From Prescottella subtropica (lineage in GTDB: Bacteria; Actinomycetota; Actinomycetes; Mycobacteriales; Mycobacteriaceae), in the NCBI RefSeq assembly GCF_005434945.1, contig NZ_SKCH01000007.1, positions 1 to 64,000 on the forward strand: a DNA stretch of 64,000 nt, in the 5' to 3' direction. Below the pieces are notes generated by a model. The model made no database searches. It was not told where the DNA came from and was given only the letters and a program-made list of their open reading frames with translations. Both the position numbers and the translations under genes were made by a program. This document shows, piece by piece, positions 1 through 8,376 of this stretch (its first letter is position 1; the number at the start of each line of letters is the position of its first letter).

Positions 1-33
1 AGCTCGGATAGGGCAGACTGGTCCAGGGCCATC
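1..33 (-). CDS. IS256-family transposase, first 11 codons only
   Basis: The minus strand reads ATG at 33 with an AAGGAG ribosome-binding site 8 bases upstream. The 11 visible residues are MALDQSALSEL. As I remember the family, many actinobacterial IS256 transposases (DDE-type, mutator family) begin with an almost identical MALDQSAL stretch. The catalytic domain lies outside the window, so it cannot be told whether the gene is intact. Confidence 0.6.
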
Positions 34-165
34 GCGTGGTCTCCTTGTCGTGAGTTCCTTGGTCGGTACTCACAGAGCTTCACGCGGTGGCTCTTCCGCT
101 TCCGGGACCGACACGGTCACGGATTCGGGGATCCCGGTTTACACCACCCCAGGGGACTCTCCCCA
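1..165 (-). mobile_element. End of an IS256-family insertion sequence (partial, runs off the left edge)
   Basis: The first bases on the minus strand hold the beginning of an IS256-type transposase, preceded by about 130 bases of leader. Around 137-165 lies TTTACACCACCCCAGGGGAC, which resembles the outer inverted repeats of actinobacterial IS256 elements. I infer the element ends near 160-166. The matching inverted repeat and the target duplication are outside the window or not recognisable, so the exact boundary is uncertain. Confidence 0.6.
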
Positions 166-229
166 GAGGAGGGTGCATCGCACCAATTCCGGCCCGAACT
201 TCTCGACCGAGCGGTGCGAGGAATGCGGC

Positions 230-409
230 GTGACACGTGGTGCGGTGTCTTCCGTGAAGACCGTCGAGGCCGCAGCCGGAAAGGGGGAGGCGCAACGTAA
301 GCGAGAAGAGAAAATTGCCCGAGCCGAACGCGAACTGGCCAAGGCGGAAAAGGCTGCGAAGGAAGCCCGCCGCAAGCTCGATGGACTACGGGCAGATGGC
401 GCAGACTAG
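230..409 (+). CDS. Small charged coiled-coil protein of unknown function
   Basis: This is a 59-residue ORF starting at GTG with GAGGAA six bases upstream. Residues from about 17 onward are an almost uninterrupted run of Lys, Arg, Glu and Ala with heptad-like spacing (for example ARAERELAKAEKAAKEARR), so it should form one long helix or coiled coil. The frame stays open back to position 50, but that part crosses the IS end and is not trusted. It may therefore be the 3' remnant of a longer gene cut by the IS. I do not recognise a family. Confidence 0.4.
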   Translation: MTRGAVSSVKTVEAAAGKGEAQRKREEKIARAERELAKAEKAAKEARRKLDGLRADGAD

Positions 410-419
410 CGCCGACTCG

Positions 420-888
420 GTCCTTCGCTGATCGCACTGGCGAGTTTCGGGCGGCGACGGTCGCGATGCCACCCCATCTTGCCCGCCGCCTCCGACAGCT
501 TCGGCGTCAACTGTCCGAGTGCCCACGGGGTGGGGAGGACGCTGCCGCACTGTACGGCGCCCGGTCCGGATTGATCGCCGACAGAGTCTTGTCGCCGCAC
601 TCGGATCGAACTTCTCCTGCAGCCACGGCATCACCCGTTCATCTCCGCGCCGAGCGCGTAGACGACGTCCTGCGCGTTCCATCCCAACGTCACCAGCCGC
701 TCGGGTCGCGACTCGATCGTGGTGTCGCCGAACATGTTCACGATCGTGACCGGGAACGCGCCGTCGGACACCGGCGCCGTGGTAGCCCCGTCGTCGGAGG
801 CGGACGAGCAGGGCGGCAGTAGCGCGCCCATACCGAGAACGGCGGCCGCGGTCGTGAGGGACGGCGAGCGGAGGTCGGAAGAACGCAA
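420..888 (-). pseudogene. Decayed iron-siderophore ABC transporter substrate-binding lipoprotein
   Basis: Three pieces of a FecB/FepB-type binding protein lie in order on the minus strand but in different frames. The first (about 888-634, possible TTG start) has a lipoprotein-like leader and TTIESRPERLVTLGWNAQDV, the typical start of the mature family. The second reads VMPWLQEKFDPSA near 640-600. The third reads VLPTPWALGQLTPKLSEAAG near 530-470. Stops and frame changes separate them, and together they cover far less than the usual 300-plus residues, so the gene has suffered frameshifts and internal deletions. It sits next to an IS end. Intact family members deliver ferric siderophores to an ABC importer at the membrane. 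Confidence 0.75.
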
Positions 889-1021
889 GTGAGCCTAGCT
901 TTGTTCACTCGGTAGTGGTTCGGGAGGAAGCGAATCCGTGATTCACGACACTACATACCGGCCGGTAAGTATCGTCACGGGGGATCGTGTGGCGGGTCGG
1001 ATCGAACCGATGGGGGAGCAC

Positions 1022-2455
1022 ATGGTGTCGGACAGTGGGAAGCGGCAGGGCGTGCGGATGCTGCTCGCGGGGACGTTGGCGGCGGGCCTGATGGCCACGG
1101 GAGCGGGCACCGCCACCGCCGAATCATCCGCCGCCCCAGGATCACTCGGGTCCACAGGATCGCTCGGGTCGAGCGGCTCGGCAGGCTCCCTGTCCAGCGA
1201 TCCGCCCGCGGTGCGGACCCCGAGCCTGGGGGAGGTGTTCAACGGGTTCGTCGTCGGCGCCCTCGACTCCGGCAACGCCGTCGGACGAGGGGAGGCGTTC
1301 CGGGCGCTGACGGCCCGCGACCCGTTCTACGACGAGCCGGCCCTCACAGGCCGGGAACGCCCCGGCACCGTCCTGAAAGCGCAACCGGTCGACGTCATGT
1401 TCCTCGGCTACCAGCCGGGCCGGATCGACGCCCACAAACTGATGTACGTCACCACCGGCCTCGACGGGGTCACCCCCGAGATCAGCACCGGCATCGTGAT
1501 GATTCCCGTCGACGGCACGCCGGTGTCGCAGAAGAAGGTGGTCTCCTACCAGCAGGCCAACGACAGCGTCGGTGCCTACTGTCATCCGAGTTCGCAGTGG
1601 ACGGGCCGCAATCCGCTCGACGGTTCGGCGTGGTCGGCGCTCGGCCCGCTGGCCCTGATGTTCGGCAAGGGCTACGCGGTCGTCATCTCCGACGTCGGCA
1701 ACGACGCGGACCCCGACCCGCACGCCGTGTTCGCCGGACGGTTCGCCGGCCACGCCCAACTCGATGCCGTCCGCGCCGCGTTCGCGGCCCCGCGGATCGG
1801 ACTGGACGCCCGCGCCCCGATCTCCCTGTTCGGTATCGCCGGCGGCGGTGTCGGTGCCGCGTTCGCCGCCGAGACGCAGCCGCAGTACGCGCCCGAGTTG
1901 AACGTGCGCTCGGCCGTCCTCGAGGGCATGGTCGTCGACCAGCGCAACTTCCTGCGGGTCGCCGACGGCTCCGTCGGCTCCGGGTTCGCGTTCGCCACCC
2001 TCCTCGGACTCGAACCGAAATACCCGCAGATGCGGATCGACGAGAAACTCACCCCCGTCGGCCGAGCGATCGCGGACGCCTACCGGGCGCAGTGCCAGAC
2101 TCCCGCCTACTTCACTGCGCCGTTCGTGCCGTTGAAGACGTTCTTCGCGGGCGGGCAGAGTCCCGCCGACATCCCCGAATTCCAGCCGGTGTTCGACGAC
2201 AACCGGCTCGGCACCCGGGCGCCCCGCGCGAAGGTCCTCATCGCGTCGTGCGCGAGAGACGACTCCCCGATGTCGCTGGTGCCCGCGCAGGACGCCCGCG
2301 ACCTCGCCGACCGCTACCGGGCCGGCGGCACCGACGTCACCTACGCGCCCAGCGACTGCAGCATGGGCCGATTCCTCACCGACCTGTACGGGTGGGGCAC
2401 CGACCTGTTCGGCATGCAGACGATCGACTGGGTCGACCGCACCTTCGGTAACTGA
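1022..2455 (+). CDS. Secreted LIP-family (secretory lipase-like) protein lacking the nucleophile serine
   Basis: A 477-residue exported protein of the LIP lipase fold. ATG 1022 is preferred because GGGGGAG precedes it and it gives a compact signal peptide (hydrophobic LLAGTLAAGLMATGAG, cleavage near TATA-ES). A GTG at 938 with GGGAGG upstream would add 28 residues. A Gly/Ser/Leu-rich linker follows at about residues 41-60. The region that should carry GxSxG reads FGIAGGG, placing Ala273 at the nucleophile position, and the last 40 residues contain no His. Known family members hydrolyse acylglycerols or esters; this one looks catalytically altered or inactive. The overall family assignment is good, the function uncertain. 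A 30-codon ORF follows 41 bases downstream. Confidence 0.75.
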   Translation: MVSDSGKRQGVRMLLAGTLAAGLMATGAGTATAESSAAPGSLGSTGSLGSSGSAGSLSSDPPAVRTPSLGEVFNGFVVGALDSGNAVGRGEAFRALTARDPFYDEPALTGRERPGTVLKAQPVDVMFLGYQPGRIDAHKLMYVTTGLDGVTPEISTGIVMIPVDGTPVSQKKVVSYQQANDSVGAYCHPSSQWTGRNPLDGSAWSALGPLALMFGKGYAVVISDVGNDADPDPHAVFAGRFAGHAQLDAVRAAFAAPRIGLDARAPISLFGIAGGGVGAAFAAETQPQYAPELNVRSAVLEGMVVDQRNFLRVADGSVGSGFAFATLLGLEPKYPQMRIDEKLTPVGRAIADAYRAQCQTPAYFTAPFVPLKTFFAGGQSPADIPEFQPVFDDNRLGTRAPRAKVLIASCARDDSPMSLVPAQDARDLADRYRAGGTDVTYAPSDCSMGRFLTDLYGWGTDLFGMQTIDWVDRTFGN

Positions 2456-2496
2456 ATCACGTTCTGCCCCCACCACCGTCGAGGAGACGATGCCCG

Positions 2497-2589
2497 ATGT
2501 TCGATGCCTTCCTCACCGGCAGCAACTACATGCTCTCCCTCGGGCCCGTCGCGTTCGCCGAGGCATTCGGGCGTCTCTTCGGCTCCTGA
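2497..2589 (+). CDS. Candidate 30-residue small protein
   Basis: ATG 2497 is preceded by GAGGAGA about nine bases upstream. The product begins MFDAFLTGSNYMLSLGP and ends AFGRLFGS. It is mostly hydrophobic and aromatic with one Arg and two acidic residues, and could form an amphipathic or membrane-surface helix. It lies 41 bases after the LIP-family gene and 23 bases before a strong terminator hairpin, so it is probably on the same transcript. I know no family for it. The ribosome-binding site and placement are the only support. Confidence 0.4.
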   Translation: MFDAFLTGSNYMLSLGPVAFAEAFGRLFGS

Positions 2590-2612
2590 CCCCCGAGATC
2601 GACCCCCGAAAC

Positions 2613-2655
2613 GCGGACCGGGCGCGCCCCCCGACAGGAAGCGCGCCCGGTCCGC
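2613..2655. terminator. Bidirectional terminator hairpin
   Basis: A perfect 15-bp inverted repeat (GCGGACCGGGCGCGC and its complement at 2641-2655) with a 13-base loop. It lies between the convergent LIP-family/small ORF unit and fadB and ends 7 bases beyond the fadB stop. Confidence 0.85.
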
Positions 2656-2661
2656 CGCGGC

Positions 2662-4767
2662 TCAGACGCTCGCGACACCCTCGCCCAGGAACGGTTTTCC
2701 GTTCACGGCGACCGACGTGCCGGTGCGGTCCAGGTACGGGGTGATGCCGCCGTTCCAGAACCCGAACCCGCCGCCCAGGATCAGGCACAGGTCGATGTCC
2801 TCGGGGGCGGCGACGACACCCTCGTCGAGCATGATCCGGATCTCCTCGGCGAACGCGCGCCGCGTCCGCTCGAGCACCTGCTCGGACGTCGACGGCTGGT
2901 CGCCCTGACGCCACAGTGTGGCGACCTCCGGGTCGACGACCTGCCCCTGCTCGGTCCACGACCACACGCCCGGCCGGCGGGCCTCGACGATCGCCTCCAG
3001 GCCGGGGGACGGCCGGAACCGCTCCGGGTAGGCGGCGTGCAGGGTCTCCCCGGTGTGCAGCGCGATGGCCGGCCCGACCAGTGCGAGCAGCGTGAACGGC
3101 GTCATCGGCATGCCGATCTCGCCGAGCGCGGTGTCGGCGACGTCGAACGGGGTGCCCTCGTCGACGGCGTTCATCACCTCGCCGAGCGCGCGGATGAGCA
3201 GCCGGTTGAACACGAAACCGGGCTTGTCCGCGGAGCCGACCGCCGACTTCTTCAGCGCCTTCGCGGTGGCGAACGCGGTGGCGAGGGTGGCATCGTCCGT
3301 CCGGTCACCCTTGACGACCTCGAGCAGCGGCAGCACCGCGACCGGATTGAAGAAGTGGAAGCCCACCACCCGCTCGGGATGCTGCAGATCCGACGCCATC
3401 TCGGTGATCGACAGCGACGACGTGTTCGTCGCCAGCACCGTCTCCGGGGAGACGTACTGCTCGAGTTCGGCGAACACCTGCTTCTTGACGTCCATGTTCT
3501 CGAACACGGCCTCGATGACGAAGTCCGTGTTCGCGAACGCGGCCTTGTCCAGCGACCCGGTGACCAGTGCCTTGAGCCGGTTCGCGCCGTCCACCGACAG
3601 TCGGCCCCTGCCGAGCAGCTTGTCGATCTCGCCGTGCACGTAGCCGACGCCCTTGTCGATGCGCTCCTGATCGATGTCGGTGAGGATCACCGGCACCTTC
3701 AGCTGCTTGACGAACAGCATCGCCAACTGGCTGGCCATCAGGCCCGCACCCACGATGCCGACCCCGGTGATCTTCCGGGCCAGCGACCGGTCCGGCGCCC
3801 CGGCGGGACGCTTGGCCCGCTTGTTCACCAGATCGAACGCGTACAGCCCGGCCCGCAACTCGTCGGTCACGAGCAGGTCCGCGAGGGCCTCGTCCTCGGC
3901 GGCGAACCCGGCGTCCAGCGACGCGGCATCCGTCAGATCCGTGTTCCGGGCGCGGTCGAGCAGCGCGACGGTGCGGACCGCGCCGAGCGCGTTGTTCGAC
4001 GTCTTGGCAGCCACGAGCGCCGTCGCCCGTGCGATCGCCGCATCCCAGCCGGCGCCGCGGTCGATCTCCGGACGCGCCGGGGTGATCTCCCCGGCGAGGA
4101 CCTGCGCGGCCCATGCGAGGGACTGCTCGACGAAGTCGGCCGACCCGAGCACCACATCCGCGATGCCGAGCTCGAGCGCCTTCTTGGAATTGATCACCTT
4201 GCCGTTGGCGAGCGGATTCTCGATCGCCACGGTCACCGCGTTCGACGGCCCGATCAGGTTGGGCAGCAACTGCGTTCCACCCCAGCCCGGCACCAGGCCG
4301 AGCATCGCCTCGGGCAGGCCGAGCGCGCCCACGTTGTCGGCGTACGTGCGGTAGTGGCAGTGCAGACCCACCTCGAGGCCGCCGCCGAGCGCGACCCCGT
4401 TCACGAACGCGAACGTCGGCACCGACGACTCGCGCAGCCGACGGAACACCTTGTGCCCCAACCGGCCCAGCTCGAGACCCTGCTCGCGGGACGTGATCGA
4501 CGGGACCCCCTTGAGGTCGGCGCCCGCCGCGAAGATGAACGGCTTGCCGGTGACCGCGATCGCGGCCGGGTTCGCGGCGAACGCGTCGTCGAGGGCCCGG
4601 TCGAACGACAGCAGGCCACGCGGACCGAACGAGTTCGGCTTGGTGTGGTCGAACCCGTTGTCGAGGGTGATCAGTGCGACCGGCCCGTCGATCCCGGGCA
4701 CCGCGACCAGCTTGGTGTAGGCGTTCGTCACGACCTCGTCGGCGAAAGCGCTTGCAATGTCGGTCAT
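2662..4767 (-). CDS. fadB: Fatty-acid oxidation multifunctional protein, enoyl-CoA hydratase / 3-hydroxyacyl-CoA dehydrogenase
   Basis: 701 residues, the usual size for the alpha subunit of the trifunctional beta-oxidation complex. The N-terminal crotonase domain (about 1-210) includes the oxyanion region FAAGADLKG and GGGLEVGLHCHY. From about residue 335 a Rossmann segment (GVGIVGAGLMASQLA) starts the NAD-dependent 3-hydroxyacyl-CoA dehydrogenase domain, with GFHFFNPVAVLPLLEVV and two C-terminal helical domains. It hydrates enoyl-CoA and oxidises 3-hydroxyacyl-CoA in the cytoplasm. The ATG follows the fadA TAG with no spacer (TAGATG), so translation is coupled. It corresponds to mycobacterial FadB (Rv0860) by my recollection. 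Confidence 0.93.
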   Translation of the reverse strand: MTDIASAFADEVVTNAYTKLVAVPGIDGPVALITLDNGFDHTKPNSFGPRGLLSFDRALDDAFAANPAAIAVTGKPFIFAAGADLKGVPSITSREQGLELGRLGHKVFRRLRESSVPTFAFVNGVALGGGLEVGLHCHYRTYADNVGALGLPEAMLGLVPGWGGTQLLPNLIGPSNAVTVAIENPLANGKVINSKKALELGIADVVLGSADFVEQSLAWAAQVLAGEITPARPEIDRGAGWDAAIARATALVAAKTSNNALGAVRTVALLDRARNTDLTDAASLDAGFAAEDEALADLLVTDELRAGLYAFDLVNKRAKRPAGAPDRSLARKITGVGIVGAGLMASQLAMLFVKQLKVPVILTDIDQERIDKGVGYVHGEIDKLLGRGRLSVDGANRLKALVTGSLDKAAFANTDFVIEAVFENMDVKKQVFAELEQYVSPETVLATNTSSLSITEMASDLQHPERVVGFHFFNPVAVLPLLEVVKGDRTDDATLATAFATAKALKKSAVGSADKPGFVFNRLLIRALGEVMNAVDEGTPFDVADTALGEIGMPMTPFTLLALVGPAIALHTGETLHAAYPERFRPSPGLEAIVEARRPGVWSWTEQGQVVDPEVATLWRQGDQPSTSEQVLERTRRAFAEEIRIMLDEGVVAAPEDIDLCLILGGGFGFWNGGITPYLDRTGTSVAVNGKPFLGEGVASV

Positions 4768-5985
4768 CTACTTCACTCCAGCCTGGTAGTCGGCATGGTG
4801 GGGGTTCTCCCAGACGACGCTGCCGCCCATGCCCAGACCGATGCACATGGTGGTCAGGCCGTAGCGGACGGACGGGTTCTGCGCGAACTGGTGGGACAGC
4901 TGCGTCATGAGCCGCACCCCCGATGAGGCGAGTGGATGGCCGCACGCGATCGCGCCACCCCACTGGTTGACGCGTGGATCGTCGTCGGCGATGCCGAAGT
5001 GCTCGAGGAACGCGAGGACCTGCACCGCGAACGCCTCGTTGATCTCGAACAGGCCGATGTCGTCGATGCTCAGACCGGTGCGGGCCAGGACCTTCTCGGT
5101 CGCCGGGACCGGGCCGATACCCATGACCGCGGGATCGACACCCGCGAACGCGAACCCGACCATGCGCATCCCGACCGGCAGACCCAGTTCGGCGGCGGTG
5201 TCCTCACCGGCGAGCAGGCACGCGGTGGCACCGTCGTTGAGGCCCGCCGCGTTACCGGCGGTGATCCGGCCGTGCGGACGGAACGGCGTCTTGAGTGACG
5301 CGAGACTCTCGAGCGTGGTGCCCGGACGCGGCGGCTCGTCCGCGGTGGCCAGACCCCAGCCGTCGACGGCGCGGGTCGCGACCGGCACCAGGGTGTCGGC
5401 CAGGTGCCCGGCGGCGCGGGCGGCCTCGTACTTGTCCTGCGACGCGACGGCGTAGGCGTCGGTGCGCGCCTTGGTGATCGACGGGAACCGGTCGTGCAGG
5501 TTCTCGGCGGTGTTGCCCATCACCAGTGCGGACGGGTCGACCAGACGGTCGGCGAGGAACCGCGGGTTCGGATCGGCGCCCTGCCCCATCGGATGGTGGC
5601 CCATGTGCTCGACGCCGCCGGCGACGACCACGTCGTACTGGCCGAAACCGATACCGGACGCGGTGGTGGTCACGGCGGTCATCGCACCGGCGCACATGCG
5701 GTCGATCGCGAATCCGGGGACGGTCTCGGGCAGGCCCGCGAGGATCGCGGACGTGCGGCCGATCGTCAGACCCTGATCGCCGGTCTGGGTGGTCGCGGCG
5801 ATCGCGACCTCGTCGATCCGGGCGGGATCGAGCGCAGGGTTGCGGCGCAGCAGTTCGCGGATCGCCTTGACGACGAGGTCGTCGGCGCGGGTCTCGGCGT
5901 AGATGCCCTTCGGCCCGGCCTTGCCGAACGGCGTGCGGATGCCGTCGACGAAGACGACGTTTCTCTGAGTAGCGGAAGCAGCCAC
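4768..5985 (-). CDS. fadA: Acetyl-CoA acyltransferase (3-ketoacyl-CoA thiolase)
   Basis: 405 residues, full-length thiolase. The acylated Cys is in DRMCAGAMTAV (about residue 92), the second-half motifs NEAFAVQVLAF and CGHPLASSGVR carry the His residues, and CIGLGMGGSVVWENP holds the C-terminal Cys. GTG at 5985 is preceded by a strong AGGAGGA. It cleaves 3-ketoacyl-CoA with CoA to acetyl-CoA and a shortened acyl-CoA, acting with FadB encoded immediately downstream. A partial palindrome at 6059-6072 in the upstream region may be an operator. Confidence 0.93.
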   Translation of the reverse strand: MAASATQRNVVFVDGIRTPFGKAGPKGIYAETRADDLVVKAIRELLRRNPALDPARIDEVAIAATTQTGDQGLTIGRTSAILAGLPETVPGFAIDRMCAGAMTAVTTTASGIGFGQYDVVVAGGVEHMGHHPMGQGADPNPRFLADRLVDPSALVMGNTAENLHDRFPSITKARTDAYAVASQDKYEAARAAGHLADTLVPVATRAVDGWGLATADEPPRPGTTLESLASLKTPFRPHGRITAGNAAGLNDGATACLLAGEDTAAELGLPVGMRMVGFAFAGVDPAVMGIGPVPATEKVLARTGLSIDDIGLFEINEAFAVQVLAFLEHFGIADDDPRVNQWGGAIACGHPLASSGVRLMTQLSHQFAQNPSVRYGLTTMCIGLGMGGSVVWENPHHADYQAGVK

Positions 5986-6058
5986 GCTGGATTCCTCCTG
6001 GCGGGAACGATGCGGAAACGACGGGCACGAGACCCGTCACGCACCACTGTAGCGCTGA

Positions 6059-6072
6059 TTACCCGTCAGTAA
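6059..6072. promoter_or_regulatory. Partial palindrome upstream of fadAB
   Basis: On the fadA sense strand it reads TTACTGACGGGTAA: arms TTAC/GTAA separated by six bases, 73 bases upstream of the fadA start. The form suits a TetR- or GntR-type operator, but the arms are only four bases long. No regulator gene is adjacent. Confidence 0.3.
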
Positions 6073-6105
6073 CATACGGGGTGCCGGCGTGGCTGCTTCC
6101 GCAGG

Positions 6106-7329
6106 TCAGGACTGTGCGCGCACCGCATCGACCAGGATCGGACCGACCAGTTCGCGCTGCCACGGGCGGGCCCCACCGGCGGCGAGCGCGTCGTCGACCG
6201 ACACCGGTCGCTCCCAGCACACCCGCCGCACCAGATCGGGGCTCAGCAGGTTCTCCACCGGCACGTGGACGCGTTCGCTCAGCGCCGTGATCCCAGCCTT
6301 CGCGGCGGCCAGCCGGGCCGCGGCCTCGGGATCCTTGCGGGCCCACCGGCTCGCCGGCGGGGGACCGGTGAACGGCTGGTTCACCGGCGGCAGGTCGGCG
6401 TCCGGCAGCGCCCGGGCACGTTCGAGCGCGGCCAGCCAGATGCGCGACGACCGGCGTTGCCGCGGCCCGCCGAACACCGGCAGCTTCCGCAGCGCCTCGA
6501 TCGATGTCGGATCGGCGGTCGCCGCCGCCACGATTGCAGAATCGGGCAGGATGCGGCTCGGGGAGATGTCCCGCTTGGCGGCGATCTCGTCCCGCGCGGT
6601 CCACAATTCCCGCACCGCCGCCAGTTGGCGGGGGCTCTTGAGACTGTGGATCTGCGACGTGCGTCGCCACCGGTCCGGCTTGGGCTGCGGCGGCCCGGCC
6701 TGGCGGACATGCTCGAACTCCTGCGCCGCCCACTGGGTCTTGTCCTGGGCGGCAAGCTCACTCACCATCGCCTCGCGCAGCTCGAGGAGAACCTCGACGT
6801 CGAGGGCCGCGTAGTTGAGCCACGAGTCCGGCAGCGGCCGGGTGGACCAGTCGGCGGCGCCGTGCCCCTTGCGCAGTTCCAGGCCGAGGGTGCGTTCGAC
6901 GATCGCCGCGAGCCCGACCCGGTCGAATCCGGCCAGCCGACCCGCCAATTCGGTGTCGAACAGGGCCGCGGGTGCGAGACCCAACTCGGCCAGGCACGGC
7001 AGATCCTGGTCTGCCGAGTGCAGCACCCATTCGAGGCCGCCTATCGCATCGGCCAGCGGCGCCAGATCACCGGCGGTGGGGATCGGGTCGAGCAGGAACG
7101 ATCCGGCACCCTCCCGGCGCAACTGCACCAGATAGGCCCGCGACGAATACCGGAACCCGGACGCCCGCTCGGCATCCACCGCGAGCGGCCCCGTCCCGGC
7201 GGCCAGACGCTCGGCGGCGTCCCGCACCCCCGCGGCGGTCTCGATCACCGGCGGCACCCCGTCGGCCGGGACCAGCAGCGGCACGGGAACGGGGGTGGAT
7301 TCTGCGGGGGATTCGGTGGACTCTGGCAT
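6106..7329 (-). CDS. RNase D-like 3'-5' exonuclease with HRDC domain
   Basis: 407 residues from ATG 7329. The frame stays open to 7458, but the extra 43 residues are not protein-like. The DEDD exonuclease acidic residues are visible in LAVDAERASGFRY, LHSADQDLPCL and NYAALDVEVLLEL (YxxxD form). An HRDC nucleic-acid-binding domain follows at about 210-290 (AARDEIAAKRDISPSRILPD type), then a C-terminal extension common in actinobacteria. Family members trim RNA 3' ends. It appears to match Rv2681, whose M. tuberculosis neighbours (DUF3000, hemE) also lie nearby here, though several lipid genes are inserted between them. No clear Shine-Dalgarno sequence is present, so the mRNA may be leaderless. 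Confidence 0.85.
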   Translation of the reverse strand: MPESTESPAESTPVPVPLLVPADGVPPVIETAAGVRDAAERLAAGTGPLAVDAERASGFRYSSRAYLVQLRREGAGSFLLDPIPTAGDLAPLADAIGGLEWVLHSADQDLPCLAELGLAPAALFDTELAGRLAGFDRVGLAAIVERTLGLELRKGHGAADWSTRPLPDSWLNYAALDVEVLLELREAMVSELAAQDKTQWAAQEFEHVRQAGPPQPKPDRWRRTSQIHSLKSPRQLAAVRELWTARDEIAAKRDISPSRILPDSAIVAAATADPTSIEALRKLPVFGGPRQRRSSRIWLAALERARALPDADLPPVNQPFTGPPPASRWARKDPEAAARLAAAKAGITALSERVHVPVENLLSPDLVRRVCWERPVSVDDALAAGGARPWQRELVGPILVDAVRAQS

Positions 7330-7524
7330 AAGGCAGAACTCTACGTGCCCCGCCACCGTCGTCCCGGAACCTCCACCACAGCGGCGAAACCGACGCCACC
7401 CGTTGACATATCGACGAATTCCGGCAATTGTGTCAAATGTTGGACAAGTGACCGACAACTTTCCAGGGCGCGCCGGGGATTTCGGGGCAGGTGCGGCCGG
7501 ACCGTCGAACCGGAAGGTGATTCG

Positions 7525-8376
7525 ATGCTCAACCTCGCGGCCGCCGTGGCGCCCGTCGGTGCACTACCGACCGGATCGATGGTGGAACTTCCCGGTCGGG
7601 GCAGCACATACGTGCTCGACACCGGAGCCCGTGCCGGACACGACGACCGGCCCACGCTCGTGCTGCTGCACGCCCTCGCCTGCACCGGCACCCTCACCTG
7701 GTATCCGGTGATCGACAAGCTCGCCGAGAAGGCGCGGGTCGTCGTCCTCGACCAGCGCTGGCACGGCCGGGGCATCCGCTCCGAGCGGTTCACCCTCGAG
7801 GACTGCGCCGACGACGTCGTCGCGCTCGCCGACGTCCTGGGTATCGAGCGGGTCGTCCCGGTCGGCTACTCGATGGGATCGCTGGTCTCCCAGCTGGTCT
7901 GGAAGCGGCACCGGGACCGGACCGCCGGCCTGGTGCTGTGCGCGGGTGCCGCGCACTTCAAGCGGAACTCGCGTGAGCGGATCGCGCTCGAATCGCTCAG
8001 CGCCGGCCTCGGCGCGCTCAAGCCCCGGCCCGGCCCGGTCCCGGTGGGCGGGCCGCGACTCGGCGGCGACCGGGTGTGGGCGTACGCCCAGTTCCGGGAG
8101 ACCAGCTACGGCGCGATCGGCCGCGCCACCGCCGAGATCGGCAAATTCGACTCCACCGCGTGGGTCGGCGACATCGACGTCCCCACCGCGGTCGTGGTCC
8201 CCACCAGGGACCTCATCATCCCGCCGCGGCGCCAGCGCTGGCTCGCCCGCCAGATCGCCGGCGCCGCAACGTACGAGGTGAACTGCGGTCACTCCGCCTG
8301 CGTCATGGACGCGGGCCCGTTCACCGAGGGGCTACAGGCTGCTTCTGCGTCCGTGCTTGCGCGCGTGCTGCCGTGA
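7525..8376 (+). CDS. Alpha/beta hydrolase
   Basis: 283 residues from ATG 7525, with GGAAGGTG upstream. The fold signature is complete: oxyanion region LLHALACTGTL, nucleophile elbow GYSMGS, an acidic residue in VPTRDLIIPP, and the catalytic His in NCGHSACVMD. Substrate unknown; the shape is that of cytoplasmic esterase/lactonase or C-C hydrolase-like proteins. Its last 56 bases overlap the end of the convergent WS/DGAT gene, so both genes share sequence at their 3' ends. The long open frame upstream of 7525 is a shadow of the RNase D gene. Confidence 0.85.
   Translation: MLNLAAAVAPVGALPTGSMVELPGRGSTYVLDTGARAGHDDRPTLVLLHALACTGTLTWYPVIDKLAEKARVVVLDQRWHGRGIRSERFTLEDCADDVVALADVLGIERVVPVGYSMGSLVSQLVWKRHRDRTAGLVLCAGAAHFKRNSRERIALESLSAGLGALKPRPGPVPVGGPRLGGDRVWAYAQFRETSYGAIGRATAEIGKFDSTAWVGDIDVPTAVVVPTRDLIIPPRRQRWLARQIAGAATYEVNCGHSACVMDAGPFTEGLQAASASVLARVLP

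Noticed and set aside
50-229. N-terminal extension of the small coiled-coil ORF
   Set aside because: It reads across the IS256 end and has no protein-like composition. GTG 230 with GAGGAA upstream is the better start.
885-903. Possible IdeR/DtxR iron box in front of the siderophore-binding pseudogene
   Set aside because: Only about 11 of 19 consensus positions match by eye and the dyad is poor. The gene is decayed, so an eroded site is possible but not supportable.
902-917. Resemblance of TGTTCACTCGGTAGTG to the operator region at 59119
   Set aside because: A match of about 13 bases is expected many times by chance in 64 kb, and no second palindromic arm is present here.
1142-2476. Long minus-strand and alternate-frame ORFs antisense to real genes (also at 3037-4926, 15035-17245, 48054-50135, 55813-57909)
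   Set aside because: These follow from the high-GC third-codon pattern of the true genes. They are Arg/Gly/Asp/Val-rich, lack motifs and lack ribosome-binding sites.
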